A stretch of 64,000 nucleotides of DNA from Annona cherimola (Eukaryota > Streptophyta > Magnoliopsida > Magnoliales > Annonaceae): assembly GCA_030490835.1 (NCBI GenBank), contig CM059972.1, positions 93,295,137-93,359,136 on the forward strand, given 5' to 3'. The position numbers and the translations under genes are program-made. Below, one piece after another: positions 34,837 to 46,272 of the stretch. The notes under the pieces were generated by a model. That model made no database searches. It worked only from the letters and a program-made list of their open reading frames with translations, and was not told the DNA's origin. Every line of letters begins with the position of its first letter. Position 1 is the stretch's first letter.

Positions 34837-36430
34837 TAGATTAGAGTATTTTATAGTTACGAGTAACAATATAGTCCATGTTAATGTCCTGTGGTGCCAA
34901 TCATTACACCAGAATTTTGTTTCCTAGTCTATACCCTCACAAGTTTATCTTGGCTTCTTATTATCTATTCCAAATTGGTGAAATGATAGGAGGCAAATCG
35001 ACTGGTATGTTGGAAAAGACTATTGCTAGTTGACTGTAAAGGACATGTATGCCCAGGGACATGCTACTTACTGCTAAAAGAAGGCTGTTACATCAGTGGA
35101 TCAAAATTCATAGCTAGGAATTGTTTGTGGCTGCTATTGCTCGAGTATCTGAAATGGAGTCATCTAGGATGTTTCCTGGTATGTCAATGTATGCTTCAAA
35201 ACGACTTAAATAGTTTTCTAAGCAGCGATTATGTTTTTTACACAGTTGTGAGTGTGAAAGAAGTTAAAAATGGTTAAATAGCCATACTAGTGATGAGCAA
35301 TCACAATTCGCAAGTGGCTCCATGCAGATCTTGTGCAAGAGTTGGATTGCCTAAACTTCTGTTGGATCATGGCGAGACCTACCTTTGAGCCATGAGATGA
35401 GACCACTTGATGAGTCTGAGAAGCGGGCAGGTGTGCTAATTTGCGTTTCATGTTGGTAGGTAGATTCGGAAGGATACCAAACCTTCAGTTCTAGTAATGG
35501 CAATGCTAGAGGGATGGGTAACTACCTCACCCTTTTTCGTGCATGGCTACGTGTGTGGTGGCCTTTTCTGATGGTAATAAGACAAATTCTAAGAAACACA
35601 GCATGATAAAAACAGTCAGAACTGATTAGGAATGAACGGAAGCTGCAACGTGGTGATAGGTCAGCTGGGCAGTTGGATGGTTGAATGGGATGCAAAACGC
35701 CCATGTGAAAACCTTCGGAATATATTTGAAGGAGAGCCTCTTCTATTATAGAAGTGGAAGTTGGATAAAAATCCGTTTTGAGTCTGAAATGGCTCATCCT
35801 GATAAATTGTTAGGAACACGTTTGATAGAGGATCCTGTTCATATTTCATGGACTTCTGGGTTGGTGGGTGGGTGCAATTACTATTGCAACTTGAATGTCT
35901 GGGATCATGAATGTCTAGCAAATATGTCTTCTCGTCCAGTCATGCATCTACCTGAGCAAAACACATTTAAAACCAGAGGAACCTAATCAGTTAAAGAACC
36001 TTCCTCTGCACCAACTTCGCGAGGATAGCCCATGCTTGCCATGCTCCACTGTCTTCCTTAGGTTGGGTCATTTTCCTTCTTCCTGTTTGAAGCTTAAAGA
36101 ATTCTCTCTATTTCCCTGAGGCAATTTACCTCTGCTATGGTAAAATTCATTGCTGGGGGTACACCCACTGGAAAATGTTGCAATGCATTTGAAAACAAAA
36201 ACAAGCCCCTAAAAACCCAGCTTTATGCTGTTGGTTGGTCGTAGTTAAACTGTTAACTGCTTATTTCTCTGCTCGCCCACATGCAGTAGTAATAATAATA
36301 ATATTATTTACAACTTTATTATTATTATTATTTACAACTAGGCTTGTTTGTAACAAAAGCAAAAGTTTTTAGGCTGCTTGTAGGCAGCAAGTTGTTTCGT
36401 TCTAGCTCCACTGACATTGATTTAAGTTTG
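34837..36430 (+). other. RPN1 3' UTR and flank, source of a duplicated block
   Basis: No gene. The first part is probably the RPN1 3' UTR. 35124-36430 matches 46537-47825 nearly end to end, including the (AAT)n/(ATT)n microsatellite at 36291-36333. Open frames here are not conserved between the two copies and are not called. Confidence 0.75.
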
Positions 36431-38010
36431 AAAAAAAATTTTAAAAGTGAGGTTTTGCGCCCTAGCGCGCATTGAATCAGTTCCCTTTTATTTCGAATCA
36501 TTAAGAAATATTTTGGGTGAAATTTATTTATGCTTTGAAAAATATTTTCTCGATTTTGAATATATATGGATTTACCTTACGGTTCCGTGTCCGGTGGTCT
36601 TTTGCGATTTGTTTTATGGGTATGCATTGAATTGATATGCATGGCATGGTTTGAATTTCTACTGGAATTTCAATTCATTCGTATTCGCGGTCGCTTTGGT
36701 ATATAAATAAATAAATAAATTTGAAAAAAAAAAACGGTGACATGTTTAGGGAATCGGTGGCTTGACAAATTTTGAAACCAAGCAGTCATGAATTTAGATG
36801 GATTTTGCAACTGTTATAATTTTTATGATTAACAAAACAACAACAACAACAATAAAAAAAATCCATCGATTGGTTATAGATTCAGTTAATGCATATGGGA
36901 TTTAGGATGGCATGCTCGTTATTGGGATGGAATTTTTTTTCTGAAAGTAATATTTGGATGGAATTAGTCTGAAAAACAGCATAGTCTAGCATCTTTTTTT
37001 CCCATGCCTACATTTCGTTCATTTTATTTTGCTGCCATCCTATAAAAGGGTGAAGTGTGAAGCTAGTTTTTATTTCCCGGTGAGATATGGATTTGGAAAA
37101 CGCATCTTGGATTCAGATGGGTTTATTGATTTTTTTAAGCAACCCTGCCATTCCCGTGGATTCAATGCTACCCACCATGGTTTGAGTCTCAAGGTAACTG
37201 GTTGAACGGCGGGAAAGACGTCGGCAACAGCGTGCTGATGTTGTCACGGGCGACAGAAGCAGTGGGTCATGGACTGTTGGCGGCTAGGCTTTTCATTCGT
37301 TCCTGGTAGGGAAGAAGAAGGGCTTTTAAGGGAACATTTACAGAAAACCCCCACGGCCAGAAAAAATTTGCAACTAGGTTGGGCAAGAAAATTTTGCCAG
37401 GGAACCCTTAACTTACATCTCCTTGGGCTTAAGCTTACATCCTAGGCCTAGCAGGCTTTAGCTCCATGGGCGACTTTGGCCCAAGCAGCTGGTTTCAGCA
37501 TGACAGTGGCCGCTCGTGAGCCGTCTAAACAGAAATTGATGTATTTTGTGATTTCAGTGCCCCATTTGGATGATCAAATAGTGATTTTTTTTTTTTTTAT
37601 GTTTTTGGATGTTCTCAATCAAATGGAGGGTCCAATTGATCCAAATAGTCCGTCAATATGAGTTTTTGTGAATTTTTGGATCTGCATGCAATTAAATTAA
37701 GTGGTTAATTTATGTGAATTTAGAAAACAATTTGTGAAGAATTTTCATGCATTTATGATTTATTTGTTTCTATTAAAATCATATTAACTCATTTTCATGC
37801 AAGGTTTAATATTTGGAATTTAGAAATAAAGTTCAATATTTTTTGAATTTTTTGATAATTTAAAATTCAAATAATGATACAAGTATTTTTTATGGATGTC
37901 TAATGTTTTAAAATAAATTGATTGAAATAAAATGCTACCAAAGTAGCCTCTCTTGTGTAGGTTAACTTATTTTTGAAATATTTAAATGATTGTGTGTGTG
38001 TGTGAAATTA
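36431..38010. other. Gene-free spacer
   Basis: AT-rich except for a GC-richer patch at 37150-37520 that I do not recognise. An (AAAT)n tract lies at 36705-36720. No coding region supported. Confidence 0.45.
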
Positions 38011-38019
38011 ATGCAAATA

Positions 38020-38790
38020 TTAATCAGCTCAAAGGAAAGTTCATATTTGCCCGAATTATGTGCACGTCTGTAGTAATAAATATGTGATAATTATTCGATA
38101 TTCCATATGAACAATAAGTTGATCTAAAGAAAAACTTGTTGTTTGATAAGATTTTACTGTCAATATTTAATTACTACACTAAATTGTTGTGCATATATAA
38201 TTATTGTAGATATTGATCGACCTAATAGAAGGTCAATATTTGGCCGAATTACATAAACACCTACAGTAATAGATATGTGATGATACTAAGATATTCCATG
38301 TGAACAATAGTCAGTTTAAAGAAAGACTTTTGTTTGACAGAATTTTATTATTAATATTTGATTACCGCATCAAAAGTGTCACTTGCAAATTAATACTTCT
38401 GTCTAAAGACTACGTATTAATATTATGTTAAGTATTTTGTAATGGTTCCTACCATTATTTGAATTGTTAAAGTTTTGTGTAGAACAGATGTGAACTTATT
38501 AATTTTCAGTTAATTTATCTGTTTTTACTATGTCTGCCAATATTAACTTTATCTTCATGATGATTATGATAAGTTTGAACAATGGAGAGAGAACATTATG
38601 ATTATTCTTGACTTAATGAATCGACTACTTTTATAGTTGAATGTTCCAATTTAGAAAAACATGGACTTTGAGAAGTGAGATTGTTTAAATCAAATAAGTC
38701 TTTTGATCACAAATTGGAAAATTTTAGAAATTTTAAGGGACATTTTATTTGAAAAAGTAACTAATGTAAGATTTTCTTGAAAAAAATTGA
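38020..38790 (+). pseudogene. Copia-type gag trace with a duplicated leader
   Basis: The frame at about 38573-38790 reads KFEQWRENIMIILDLMNRLL, then after stops DFEK.DCLNQISLLI, which resembles the N-terminal gag of plant Ty1/copia elements. Upstream, two related segments (about 38020-38200 and 38215-38375; both with ATGTGATxAT, ATATTCCAT, GAACAATA) look like a duplicated leader. No protease, integrase or RT found nearby. Tentative. Confidence 0.35.
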
Positions 38791-39787
38791 AAAACACTTT
38801 GCTAAAAGTGATAAGGATGAAACAAGTACGATTTGATCAAACTTGATTTTAATAAGATATAAGGACAAATGAAATATAAAAGAGTACATCATAAGTCTAT
38901 CTTATTTTACTTCAAAATTAAAGGCATTAAGTTACAATTGTCTTAGGATTTGCTCGTACATTTAATTTTGATTTCTCTTCCAACACAATTTAGTCAGTTA
39001 AAATTAATTATAACTGTTAAAAGATAAATGATTTTTAATGAGATCATTTTTCATTGTGTGTAAGAAGAGAAAAAGGCTAAAACAAGAAAAGATTGAAAAT
39101 AATCACTTGGCAAGTATCTATAAGGATAGGAATAAGGATAAGAAAATTGTATGTAGTCTAACATAAAAGAAGCTAAATAAAAGCATCTAGCTGTTGCTTT
39201 TATCAAACTACTGAACACAGACAAACAAACTATACCAAATATTAAGCTTAGCGTGTCAAGAAAGGTACGCTTCTTACTTTGGTTCATTTAAAGGTTTTTC
39301 TAGCCTCCGTTGCAAGACATATTTTGTGGATAATTTTTGTGTTACTATTCATGTAAATGTGTTTATGCGGGTTTGCTTGAATTGCCAAAAGTCAAATGAT
39401 GATGAAAGATTTATCGACGGAGGCGATGACAAATTAGTCGTGGTTGAGGATATATGGACATTTAAGTTATTGTTAAAGATATATTTTTATTTGAATTTGA
39501 AAGAGATATATGATACTATTTTTGGATGGAATTTGATTTTTATTTCTGTAGTGGACAAATTTAGTTATTCTTGTTCGTTAAAAATAGTCAATTTAGTATC
39601 TTTTGAATTCAAATATTATTGAGTACCCTGAATAATTTCAAGGTATAACTTTTATGATCCCACATCTAGTTTTTAATATAAAAATATCAATTTTTTGATG
39701 CTATTGAACTTGAGAAAGGTAAAGTTTGAGACTATGTCTTTAAAGAGAAATCTTAAAGACATTATTAAAAATCTTCGTGATTAAGTG

Positions 39788-39990
39788 TGATAGGTATATC
39801 TTATAAACAAAAGTATGATAGGTATAATGATGAGAAATAAAGAGAATAAAGTTAAAGTAGATGATTAGTTGTATGAATAATTGTATAAAAATGATTAAAA
39901 AATATGATAATTATATATGAAGATGTGAAGAAATAATTCAAAAATAGAGTAGTGGAGATTGAAAAGTTTTAGGTGTAAACAAATGCATCC
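39788..39990 (-). mobile_element. Degenerate MITE, family 1
   Basis: Reverse-orientation family blocks (ATAATGATGAGAAATAAAG, TTAGTTGTATGAATAATTGT, AAGATGTGAAGAAATAATT, GATTGAAAAGTTTTAG), ending near AAACAAATGCATCC. The ends are eroded. Confidence 0.7.
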
Positions 39991-40588
39991 TTTATATAAA
40001 TAGAATTAAGATTTATATTTTATAAATGAATCTAAATTAGGAATAAGATTCAGGATTAGATTTGACAGATCGATTGAAGCAAATTCGCTTTTCATCACTT
40101 TTTTTGGGCTTTCTCCAAATAGATTCAGAAATTAATCCCAAAAATACCTGTCAAGTTTTGAAATTTTCAAATGTATTTATTATGTTTACATTTAATCCCA
40201 AAAATGTCCATTCAATTAAAGTTTGTTGGGTAAGTTAACAAATCTCTATTATTTTATAAGTGCTGAAAATACCCCTAGTATAAAATAATAATAGATGAAA
40301 TAAATGGAAGGAGAATAAAGTTAAAGCTTTATAGATTTAGAGCTCTGGTATAATTACGGTAATTGTGAATTATGACCTTTAATGTTTCAATTCAATCTTA
40401 AATTTGATGATGTATTGAGAATTTCACACATAAGTTAACAGTGTTTATTAACGTTTATGATAGAATGACACTTTTGGAATTAGATGCAAATGTAATAAGT
40501 ATATTTGAAAATGTTAAAATGCAGTAGATATTCTTGGGATTAAGGAATATTTGAAAAAGTGGTTTTTGTTTCCTCTCACGAACTCTTC

Positions 40589-40640
40589 GCAAGTGGCATC
40601 ATGCCATCATGTGTTACTATTAGGGCAAGCCCCAGGACAC
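40589..40640 (-). repeat. SINE-like fragment
   Basis: GTGGCATCATGCCATCATGT, then GGGCAAGCCCCAGGACAC, match the SINE at 13195-13244. It is immediately followed by the TA microsatellite. Confidence 0.5.
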
Positions 40641-40641
40641 T

Positions 40642-40645
<4 letters not shown>

Positions 40646-40696
<51 letters not shown>
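40646..40696. repeat. (TA)n microsatellite
   Basis: About 50 bases of uninterrupted TA. Similar runs lie at about 40976-41025 (with a GA patch) and 41369-41421. They border the mobile elements of this region. Open frames rich in Ile-Tyr here are only products of the repeat. Confidence 0.95.
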
Positions 40697-40699
<3 letters not shown>

Positions 40700-40975
40700 G
40701 CCTGAAAACCTTTTTTTTTTTATTTTTTTTCATGGGTAAGTAAATCTAGGTGTATTAAATCTATAAAACAAGTTTTACCATTTTTGGATGTTTTTAAGTA
40801 TTTTTTTTGGATTGTGTTTAAAAATACTTAAAAACATCTAAAAATGGTAAAACTTGTTTTATAGATTTAATACACCTAGATTTACTTACCCATGAAAAAA
40901 AATCAAAAAAAAAAAAGGTTTTCAGGTCGGACGCACGGAGCAGGCCCGTGCGTCCGGCCTGAAATGATCACCCCT
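40697..40975. mobile_element. Foldback element, near-perfect hairpin of about 100-bp arms
   Basis: The left arm (about 40699-40801; CATGGGTAAGTAAATCTAGG, TATAAAACAAGTTTTACC) is almost perfectly inverted in the right arm (about 40823-40926; GGTAAAACTTGTTTTATAG, CCTAGATTTACTTACCCATG). The right end adds a second small palindrome, CGGACGCACGG/CCGTGCGTCCG. It lies between TA microsatellites. The near-identity of the arms points to recent insertion or gene conversion. Confidence 0.9.
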
Positions 40976-41029
40976 CTATATATATATATATAGAGAGAGA
41001 TATATATATATATATATATATATATTCAG

Positions 41030-41350
41030 GTGCAGTTATCTCAAAATGAGCCCTACATAATTATAAAATTATAATTTATTCCACTAATTGTATTTATAAT
41101 TATGTATTTTATTACCATACCACTTTTCATCCCAATTGGATATGTGCATGAATCCCATCCGAAAATGGTACAAATTTAACATAATAAAATAGTTTGATGT
41201 AAATAACAACTTTAAAGTTATTTTTTCAACATATAAATCATTTGCTATAAACTTTATATATGGATAAATAATTGTATAAAGTATCAATATGTTTAAGTAC
41301 ATGTGAAACCCATTTTAGGCCAAATGCATCGCTAATTATGGTGCAGCTTC
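41030..41350 (-). mobile_element. MITE, TA-cluster family, copy 1 (inverted)
   Basis: Reverse complement of the four copies that follow: TTTATTACCATACCACTTTTC and TTTATATATGGATAAATAAT correspond to family blocks. Bordered by TA runs on both sides. Confidence 0.8.
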
Positions 41351-41367
41351 ATTGTACAGGAAAGGTT

Positions 41368-41421
<54 letters not shown>

Positions 41422-41424
<3 letters not shown>

Positions 41425-41796
41425 GAACCGATCCTGTGCAGTCCGATTGCACCGTAATTACGGTGCAGTCTGCTGTAAAATGGACCCCACACATATTAGA
41501 TTGTAATGAAACTTTATACACTCATTTATCCATATATAAATCATACTTTAGATGATTTAGATGTTGAAAAAATCACTTTAAACTTGATATTTACATTAAA
41601 CTATTTTATTACGTTGATTTTGCGCCATTTTAAGATGGAGACTACACACATGTTGGATTTGGATGAAAATTGGTATGGTAATAAAGTGAACAATTCTAAA
41701 TACAATGGGTGGGATGGATTTATGGAAAATGATCAGGTGGGGCCCACAGTGCATGGACTGCACGGTGCGGTCGCATGCACTAGATCATTTCCCTAT
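41422..41796 (+). mobile_element. MITE, TA-cluster family, copy 2
   Basis: Carries ACGGTGCAGTCTGCTGTAAA, ACACATATTAGATTGTAATG, TTTAGATGTTGAAAAAATCA, TGTTGGATTTGGATGAAAAT and TGCACGGTGCGGTCGCATGC. Non-coding. About 370 bp. Confidence 0.82.
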
Positions 41797-41799
41797 ATA

Positions 41800-42165
41800 T
41801 ATATAAGATCCGATCATGTGCACGGTGCAATCCATTGTAAAATGGGCCCCACACATATTAGATTGTAATGAAATTTTATACAATCATTTATCCATATAAA
41901 AATCATACTTTAGATGGTTTAGATGTTGAAAATACCACTTTAAACTTGATATTTACGTTAATCTATTTCATTACGTTGATTTTGCACCTTTTTAAGATGT
42001 GGACCATACACATGTTGGATTTGAATAAAAATTGGTATGCTAATAAAGTGAACAATTCTAAATACAATGGATGAAGTAGATTTTCCATTCATGATCAAGT
42101 GGGGTCTGCAGTGCATGGACTACACGGTGCAGTAGCATGCTCTGGAACATTTTCCTATACATATA
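41800..42165 (+). mobile_element. MITE, TA-cluster family, copy 3
   Basis: Same blocks as copy 2 in the same orientation (CACGGTGCAATCCATTGTAA ... ACACGGTGCAGTAGCATGC), separated from it by a short TATATATATA run. Confidence 0.82.
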
Positions 42166-42167
42166 TA

Positions 42168-42525
42168 GGACCCTTTCCCGTGGAGATTGTGGTGCAGTTC
42201 GTTGTAAAATGTGCCCCACACATATTAGATTGCAATAAAACTTTATATAATCATTTATCTAAATAAAAATCATACTTCGAACAGTTTAGATGTTGAAAAT
42301 ACTACTTTAAACTTTATATTTATATTAAATTATTTTATTACTTTGATTTTGCACCATTTTAAGATGAAGACCATATACATGTTGGATTTAGAAGAAAATT
42401 GGTATGCTAATAAAGTGAGCAATTCTAAATATAATGAGTGAAGTAGATTTTTCATTCATGATCATGTGAGGCCCACAGTGCATTAATTGCATGGTGGAGT
42501 CACATGCACTGGTTCATATTTCTAT
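42168..42525 (+). mobile_element. MITE, TA-cluster family, copy 4
   Basis: Same family blocks (GTGGTGCAGTTCGTTGTAAA ... GAGTCACATGCACTGG), again bordered by TATATA. Confidence 0.82.
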
Positions 42526-42529
42526 ATAT

Positions 42530-42835
42530 ATGCTGCACCCGAATAGCTGTGCAGTTGTCCAAAAAATAAGCTCCGCACATATTAAAATGCAATAAAATTT
42601 TATACAATCATTTATCTATATATAAATTATATTTTAGACGGTTTGGATGTTGAAAAAACCACTTTAAAGTTATTATTTAAATCAAATTATTTTATTATGT
42701 TGAATTTGTACCATTTTCAGATGGGGCTCATACACATATCTGGGCATGAAAAGTGATATGATAATAAAATATATTATTCTAAATACAATGGATGAAGTAG
42801 ATTATCATTTGATCATCATGTGGGGCCCATTTCAG
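42530..42835 (+). mobile_element. MITE, TA-cluster family, copy 5 (diverged)
   Basis: More diverged member (TGTGCAGTTGTCCAAAAAAT ... CATCATGTGGGGCCCA). It ends about 150 bp before the FHA gene start codon, so the cluster occupies that gene's promoter region. Confidence 0.75.
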
Positions 42836-42986
42836 CGCCGCGTGAATGTCTCTCATAGATATGTCAATTGGTTGCTTTATAAATTCAAAATTTCAAACCA
42901 CAGGCCGAGGCGCGGGATTCTTTGTCCTGTTTGGGTTTTCATTCCTCCGTTTTCACTCCTTTGGCTCATGAAAATTCCCAGATCCC

Positions 42987-44180
42987 ATGGAAGAATCTCA
43001 AAACCCTAATCTGAAAATCACCGTAGAGAAAGGCCCTCGCCAGGGAGAAACGCTCGAAGCTCGTCCCAACTCGAATTCCATCCGGATCGGTCGAGTCGTC
43101 CGAGGTAACAGCTTGGCAATCAAAGACCCAGGAATTTCCCAAAAGCACCTCAACATCGCCTTCGCCGACGGCAAATGGACGGTTACCGATCTCGACACAT
43201 CCAACGGCACCTTCCTCAACGGCGTTCAGCTCAGTGCCCTTTCTCCCTCTGCTCTCGCCGATGGCGACGTCATCAAGATCGGCGAGTCCACCTCGATTGC
43301 GGTCAGGATAGAAGGGACGTCCGATCACGGGCCGGAGCAGCTGGAAATCAAGCCGGGGAGGAATAGGAGAAGGCCAGGCCGACCGAGGAAGGTCAGAGTT
43401 GAATCGGGGGACGAGGAGGCTAGGGCAGAATCAATGCCTGCCGCGCCGGTTGCTGGCGAAGCCAGAGAAAGATCCGAATTTGGGATTGAATTGAGGAGAA
43501 ATACAAGACGACAGGCTGCTGTAACCAAGGCAAGGGGTGCTGTAAAGAGGGAGTTAGTAACGGAGGATGCTGTTCCTGGAAGATCGGATGGAGGGTTAGA
43601 AATTTCGGTTGCTGCTGAGGTGGAAAAGAAAGCCAATGTGGAGAATGCGCCTGCGGCAAATAGGTTGCGCAGGAACCCACGGCGGCGGAATGCTCCAACT
43701 GAGGCTAGTGTTACTTCCAAGGACGACGCAGTGCAATCAGAGTCTGTTCCAGTTGAGGCAGCTTCAGAAAGATCGAATGTTGGTTTAGATGCCATGAAAA
43801 CTAGTGAAACCACCTCAATTCCACTAGTGGAGGACATGCATGATAGGAATCCGAGGCGGCTGGATGGTGGGAGTGAGGCTAAGGTTCCTCCAAGGGAGGA
43901 ACAAGTTCCCTTGGAGTGTCTTCCAGCTCAGCTGGTTGCTGGGACAACAGGTTTTGAAGCGGAGAATGCAGTGGCTGCTGAAGAAGGCTCTGCTTTTCCC
44001 AAGGAATTGGAGAGGATTACACTGGGGGAGTGGTTTGATAGCATGGAGAGATACTTGCCAAAGCAGATTAATGATTCTGCTGAAGAGATAATCCAGAACC
44101 TGAGGCAGAGGCATAAGCAATTTGTGGATTTTATACAGCAGCAGTCATTTGGGAAGGGTAAATTGCCTGTTGTAACTTAA
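42987..44180 (+). CDS. FHA-domain protein with AT-hook, single exon
   Basis: 397 aa, no intron. Residues about 10-108 are a forkhead-associated (FHA) domain with the conserved phospho-threonine-binding residues: GR at 35-36, SxxH at 51-54, SNGT at 72-75, NG at 78-79. Residues 127-135 (RRPGRPRKV) are an AT-hook, which binds the minor groove of AT-rich DNA. A long acidic and Ala/Glu-rich linker carries three basic RNxRR motifs (RRNTRR at 170-175, RRNPRR at 228-233, RNPRR at 287-291). The C-terminal 55 residues (LGEWFDSMERYLPKQ ... RQRHKQFVDFI) look helical. The FHA part resembles Arabidopsis At4g14490-type proteins, whose role is not settled. A nuclear, chromatin-linked reader of phosphorylated partners is my inference. 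The start is the first ATG of the open frame. Confidence 0.92.
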   Translation: MEESQNPNLKITVEKGPRQGETLEARPNSNSIRIGRVVRGNSLAIKDPGISQKHLNIAFADGKWTVTDLDTSNGTFLNGVQLSALSPSALADGDVIKIGESTSIAVRIEGTSDHGPEQLEIKPGRNRRRPGRPRKVRVESGDEEARAESMPAAPVAGEARERSEFGIELRRNTRRQAAVTKARGAVKRELVTEDAVPGRSDGGLEISVAAEVEKKANVENAPAANRLRRNPRRRNAPTEASVTSKDDAVQSESVPVEAASERSNVGLDAMKTSETTSIPLVEDMHDRNPRRLDGGSEAKVPPREEQVPLECLPAQLVAGTTGFEAENAVAAEEGSAFPKELERITLGEWFDSMERYLPKQINDSAEEIIQNLRQRHKQFVDFIQQQSFGKGKLPVVT

Positions 44181-45744
44181 AGGCCTGTTTGTCTAGTAAG
44201 TTGCTGCTATGTACTTTGACACTGTCCATCTTTCCTCCTTGCTACATAGATCTGACAGTTTATTGTAACGGATACTTTAGCATTTGTACAAACATCTGCG
44301 TTCTGATTATCAATAGCTATCTAGATAAAAGGCTGCTTGCTCACTTAGTTTTAGTTTCAGGCATCAGGTTTCACTTTGGCTTAGGAGTCTCCGGTACTTC
44401 TTGTATCATTTCGGGATTTAGTAGGAAAATTGCTGGTTATTAAATTAAGCTGTACAAATTTACCCATGCTTTACCGTCTGTCAATACTATTTAGATTGCT
44501 TAATGGGGTGCCGATTGCAAAGATGTTGATCTACAAACTTGATGAAACTGTGGGAGGTAAGAGCAACGGTCCAGAAAGAAACTGTGTGTGTGAAGCACTT
44601 GGACAACAGCAGCTGCCTCTGTTGTGGATGTGTCCCACTGAACAATTACCCTAGATGAAAGTTCCAGACTAGAGTAGGCAATGGACAATTAAATACAAAA
44701 TCGGGCAATTTTTTTATTCAACTTGTCCTTCACCAAGGATATAGATACCCTACCGACTTTAAGAATGCTTTGTGCAACCAAAAATTTGCATAGTTAATAA
44801 ATCTGAACGGTTAGTTGATATCCTAAGGTGGAGGATAAAAAAAGTTCTTGGTTTTTTTGTGTTCTCCCATAATTTGATCTAGGAGTGAGATTGGACAGCC
44901 TCAAATTGTCCGATGGAAACATGAGGGTTTCTAGTGAGATTCCAAACGTTTGTCAAGATGTGATCGATGATTGAAGCATAAGTTGGATGATTGTACAATA
45001 CTTTGACCAAGCATGCGGTTTTTCCAAGAAAGTGTTTAAAGGTTTGGAAAATGGTATTAATCAGTCCAGCAGAACCATAGAGTGAACCAAGGACAAACTA
45101 GCTGATGGTTTCAATACGAGAATTGTTGACTGAGTTCTAATCCAATTGTAGACTTGAAAAAGATTGATGGGCCCATGGTTTACTTGAACTAACAGATATC
45201 TCTTGCATGAAAATATCTCTGACAGTTAACAATTTTGACAAGTTGGCAATCCAAGAACACTGTAGAAACTCTTCTAATGACTAAGAGGGATGGAACTCTA
45301 TAACTTGAGGCTTCCTGATTTTGGTAAATGACAAATAGAATGGAATGAGTGTAAATGGAAAAGTCAAAGGCATTAATTTCCCTACTCTGTTACTTTATTT
45401 TATTTTATTTTTGCTCCTATATTTCCATTGTCTTCTCTATTCTTTCTATATGACTATCTATCTATTCCAACTTTATTCCCACCTTACCCTTATCATATCC
45501 ATTCTATTCCTACCATTTATATCTATCCAAACACTAATCTAAAGAGCAAATCTTCTCTTGCTTCTTTCTTTCTTTTTTTCTTCTTCTTCTTCTTCTTTTT
45601 TCTTTTTAATGCTAAATTGAGTTTGAATGTTTACTTAAAGTTTCTTTGAGCTTCAAATGTTTGCATCTTTCTGAAATCATATCCCACCTCCCTTAAGCAC
45701 CATAGAATTTGTAATCAGCTTGCCTGGAGGAATTCATAAATCCT
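44181..45744. other. FHA gene 3' flank and spacer
   Basis: Probable 3' UTR followed by sequence with no supported gene. An AT-rich pyrimidine stretch (45345-45540) loosely resembles the MITEs of this window but lacks clear ends. A (CTT)n tract lies at 45573-45600. Confidence 0.45.
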
Positions 45745-46272
45745 TTGCACATGAGAGTCGTATTGACTTTTCAAGCTCTGTCCTTCTTTGCAGAGGACTG
45801 TAATAGGTCCTTTGGAATCCAGGTATGGCAAAAAGGAAGTGAATGAGATCACAGTGAATATTATGTCTAGAACTTCAGATCATGCAACATCAAATGTAGA
45901 ACAATCAATTTTATACCTGTGTGTTTTGCATTTCTATGGTAATGGGTGTAGAATTTTGCCCTCAATGCATGGTCAGCTGGTAATCACTTGCAGGTTCCTG
46001 GCTCCTCTTCCTGGTTCTTACAACAAGAAAGTCTGCCTGCTCACCCTTAATCTGGATATTGCACATGTAAAAAGCACTGTAAATGTCAAGGTACAATCTT
46101 GTCCAGCTCTTCCATGTTATTGCAGCAATGAGAATGAACATGTGGTCCGGATCTCTCAATGTCTACTGCCCAATTCCAAGTGACTATGATTTTTTTTTTT
46201 AGCTGTCTTTGTGATCAAAACAACCTCATCAGAATAGCCAGTCTTTATGGTTTCTAAGTTACATGCTCATTC
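45745..46272 (+). pseudogene. Mosaic pseudo-copy, part 1: FKBP18 exon 5 and intron 5
   Basis: Aligns to 9945-10396. The exon 5 copy is at about 45795-45854 (encodes RTVIGPLESRYGKKEVNEIT, with several replacements). The donor GTAAAT has become GTGAAT. The intron copy runs on through TATTATGTCTAGAACTTCA and GTGATCAAAACAACCTCATC to CATTC at 46268-46272. An open frame over this stretch mixes exon and intron and is not a gene. Confidence 0.93.

Noticed and set aside
40551..41555. Ile-Tyr repeat open frames
   Set aside because: Translation of TA microsatellites.
42966..43837. Minus-strand open frames opposite the FHA gene
   Set aside because: Shadow frames of a GC-rich coding exon; no domain.
45788..46183. 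131-codon frame as a second FKBP gene
   Set aside because: It fuses a mutated exon 5 copy with former intron sequence and lacks all other exons.
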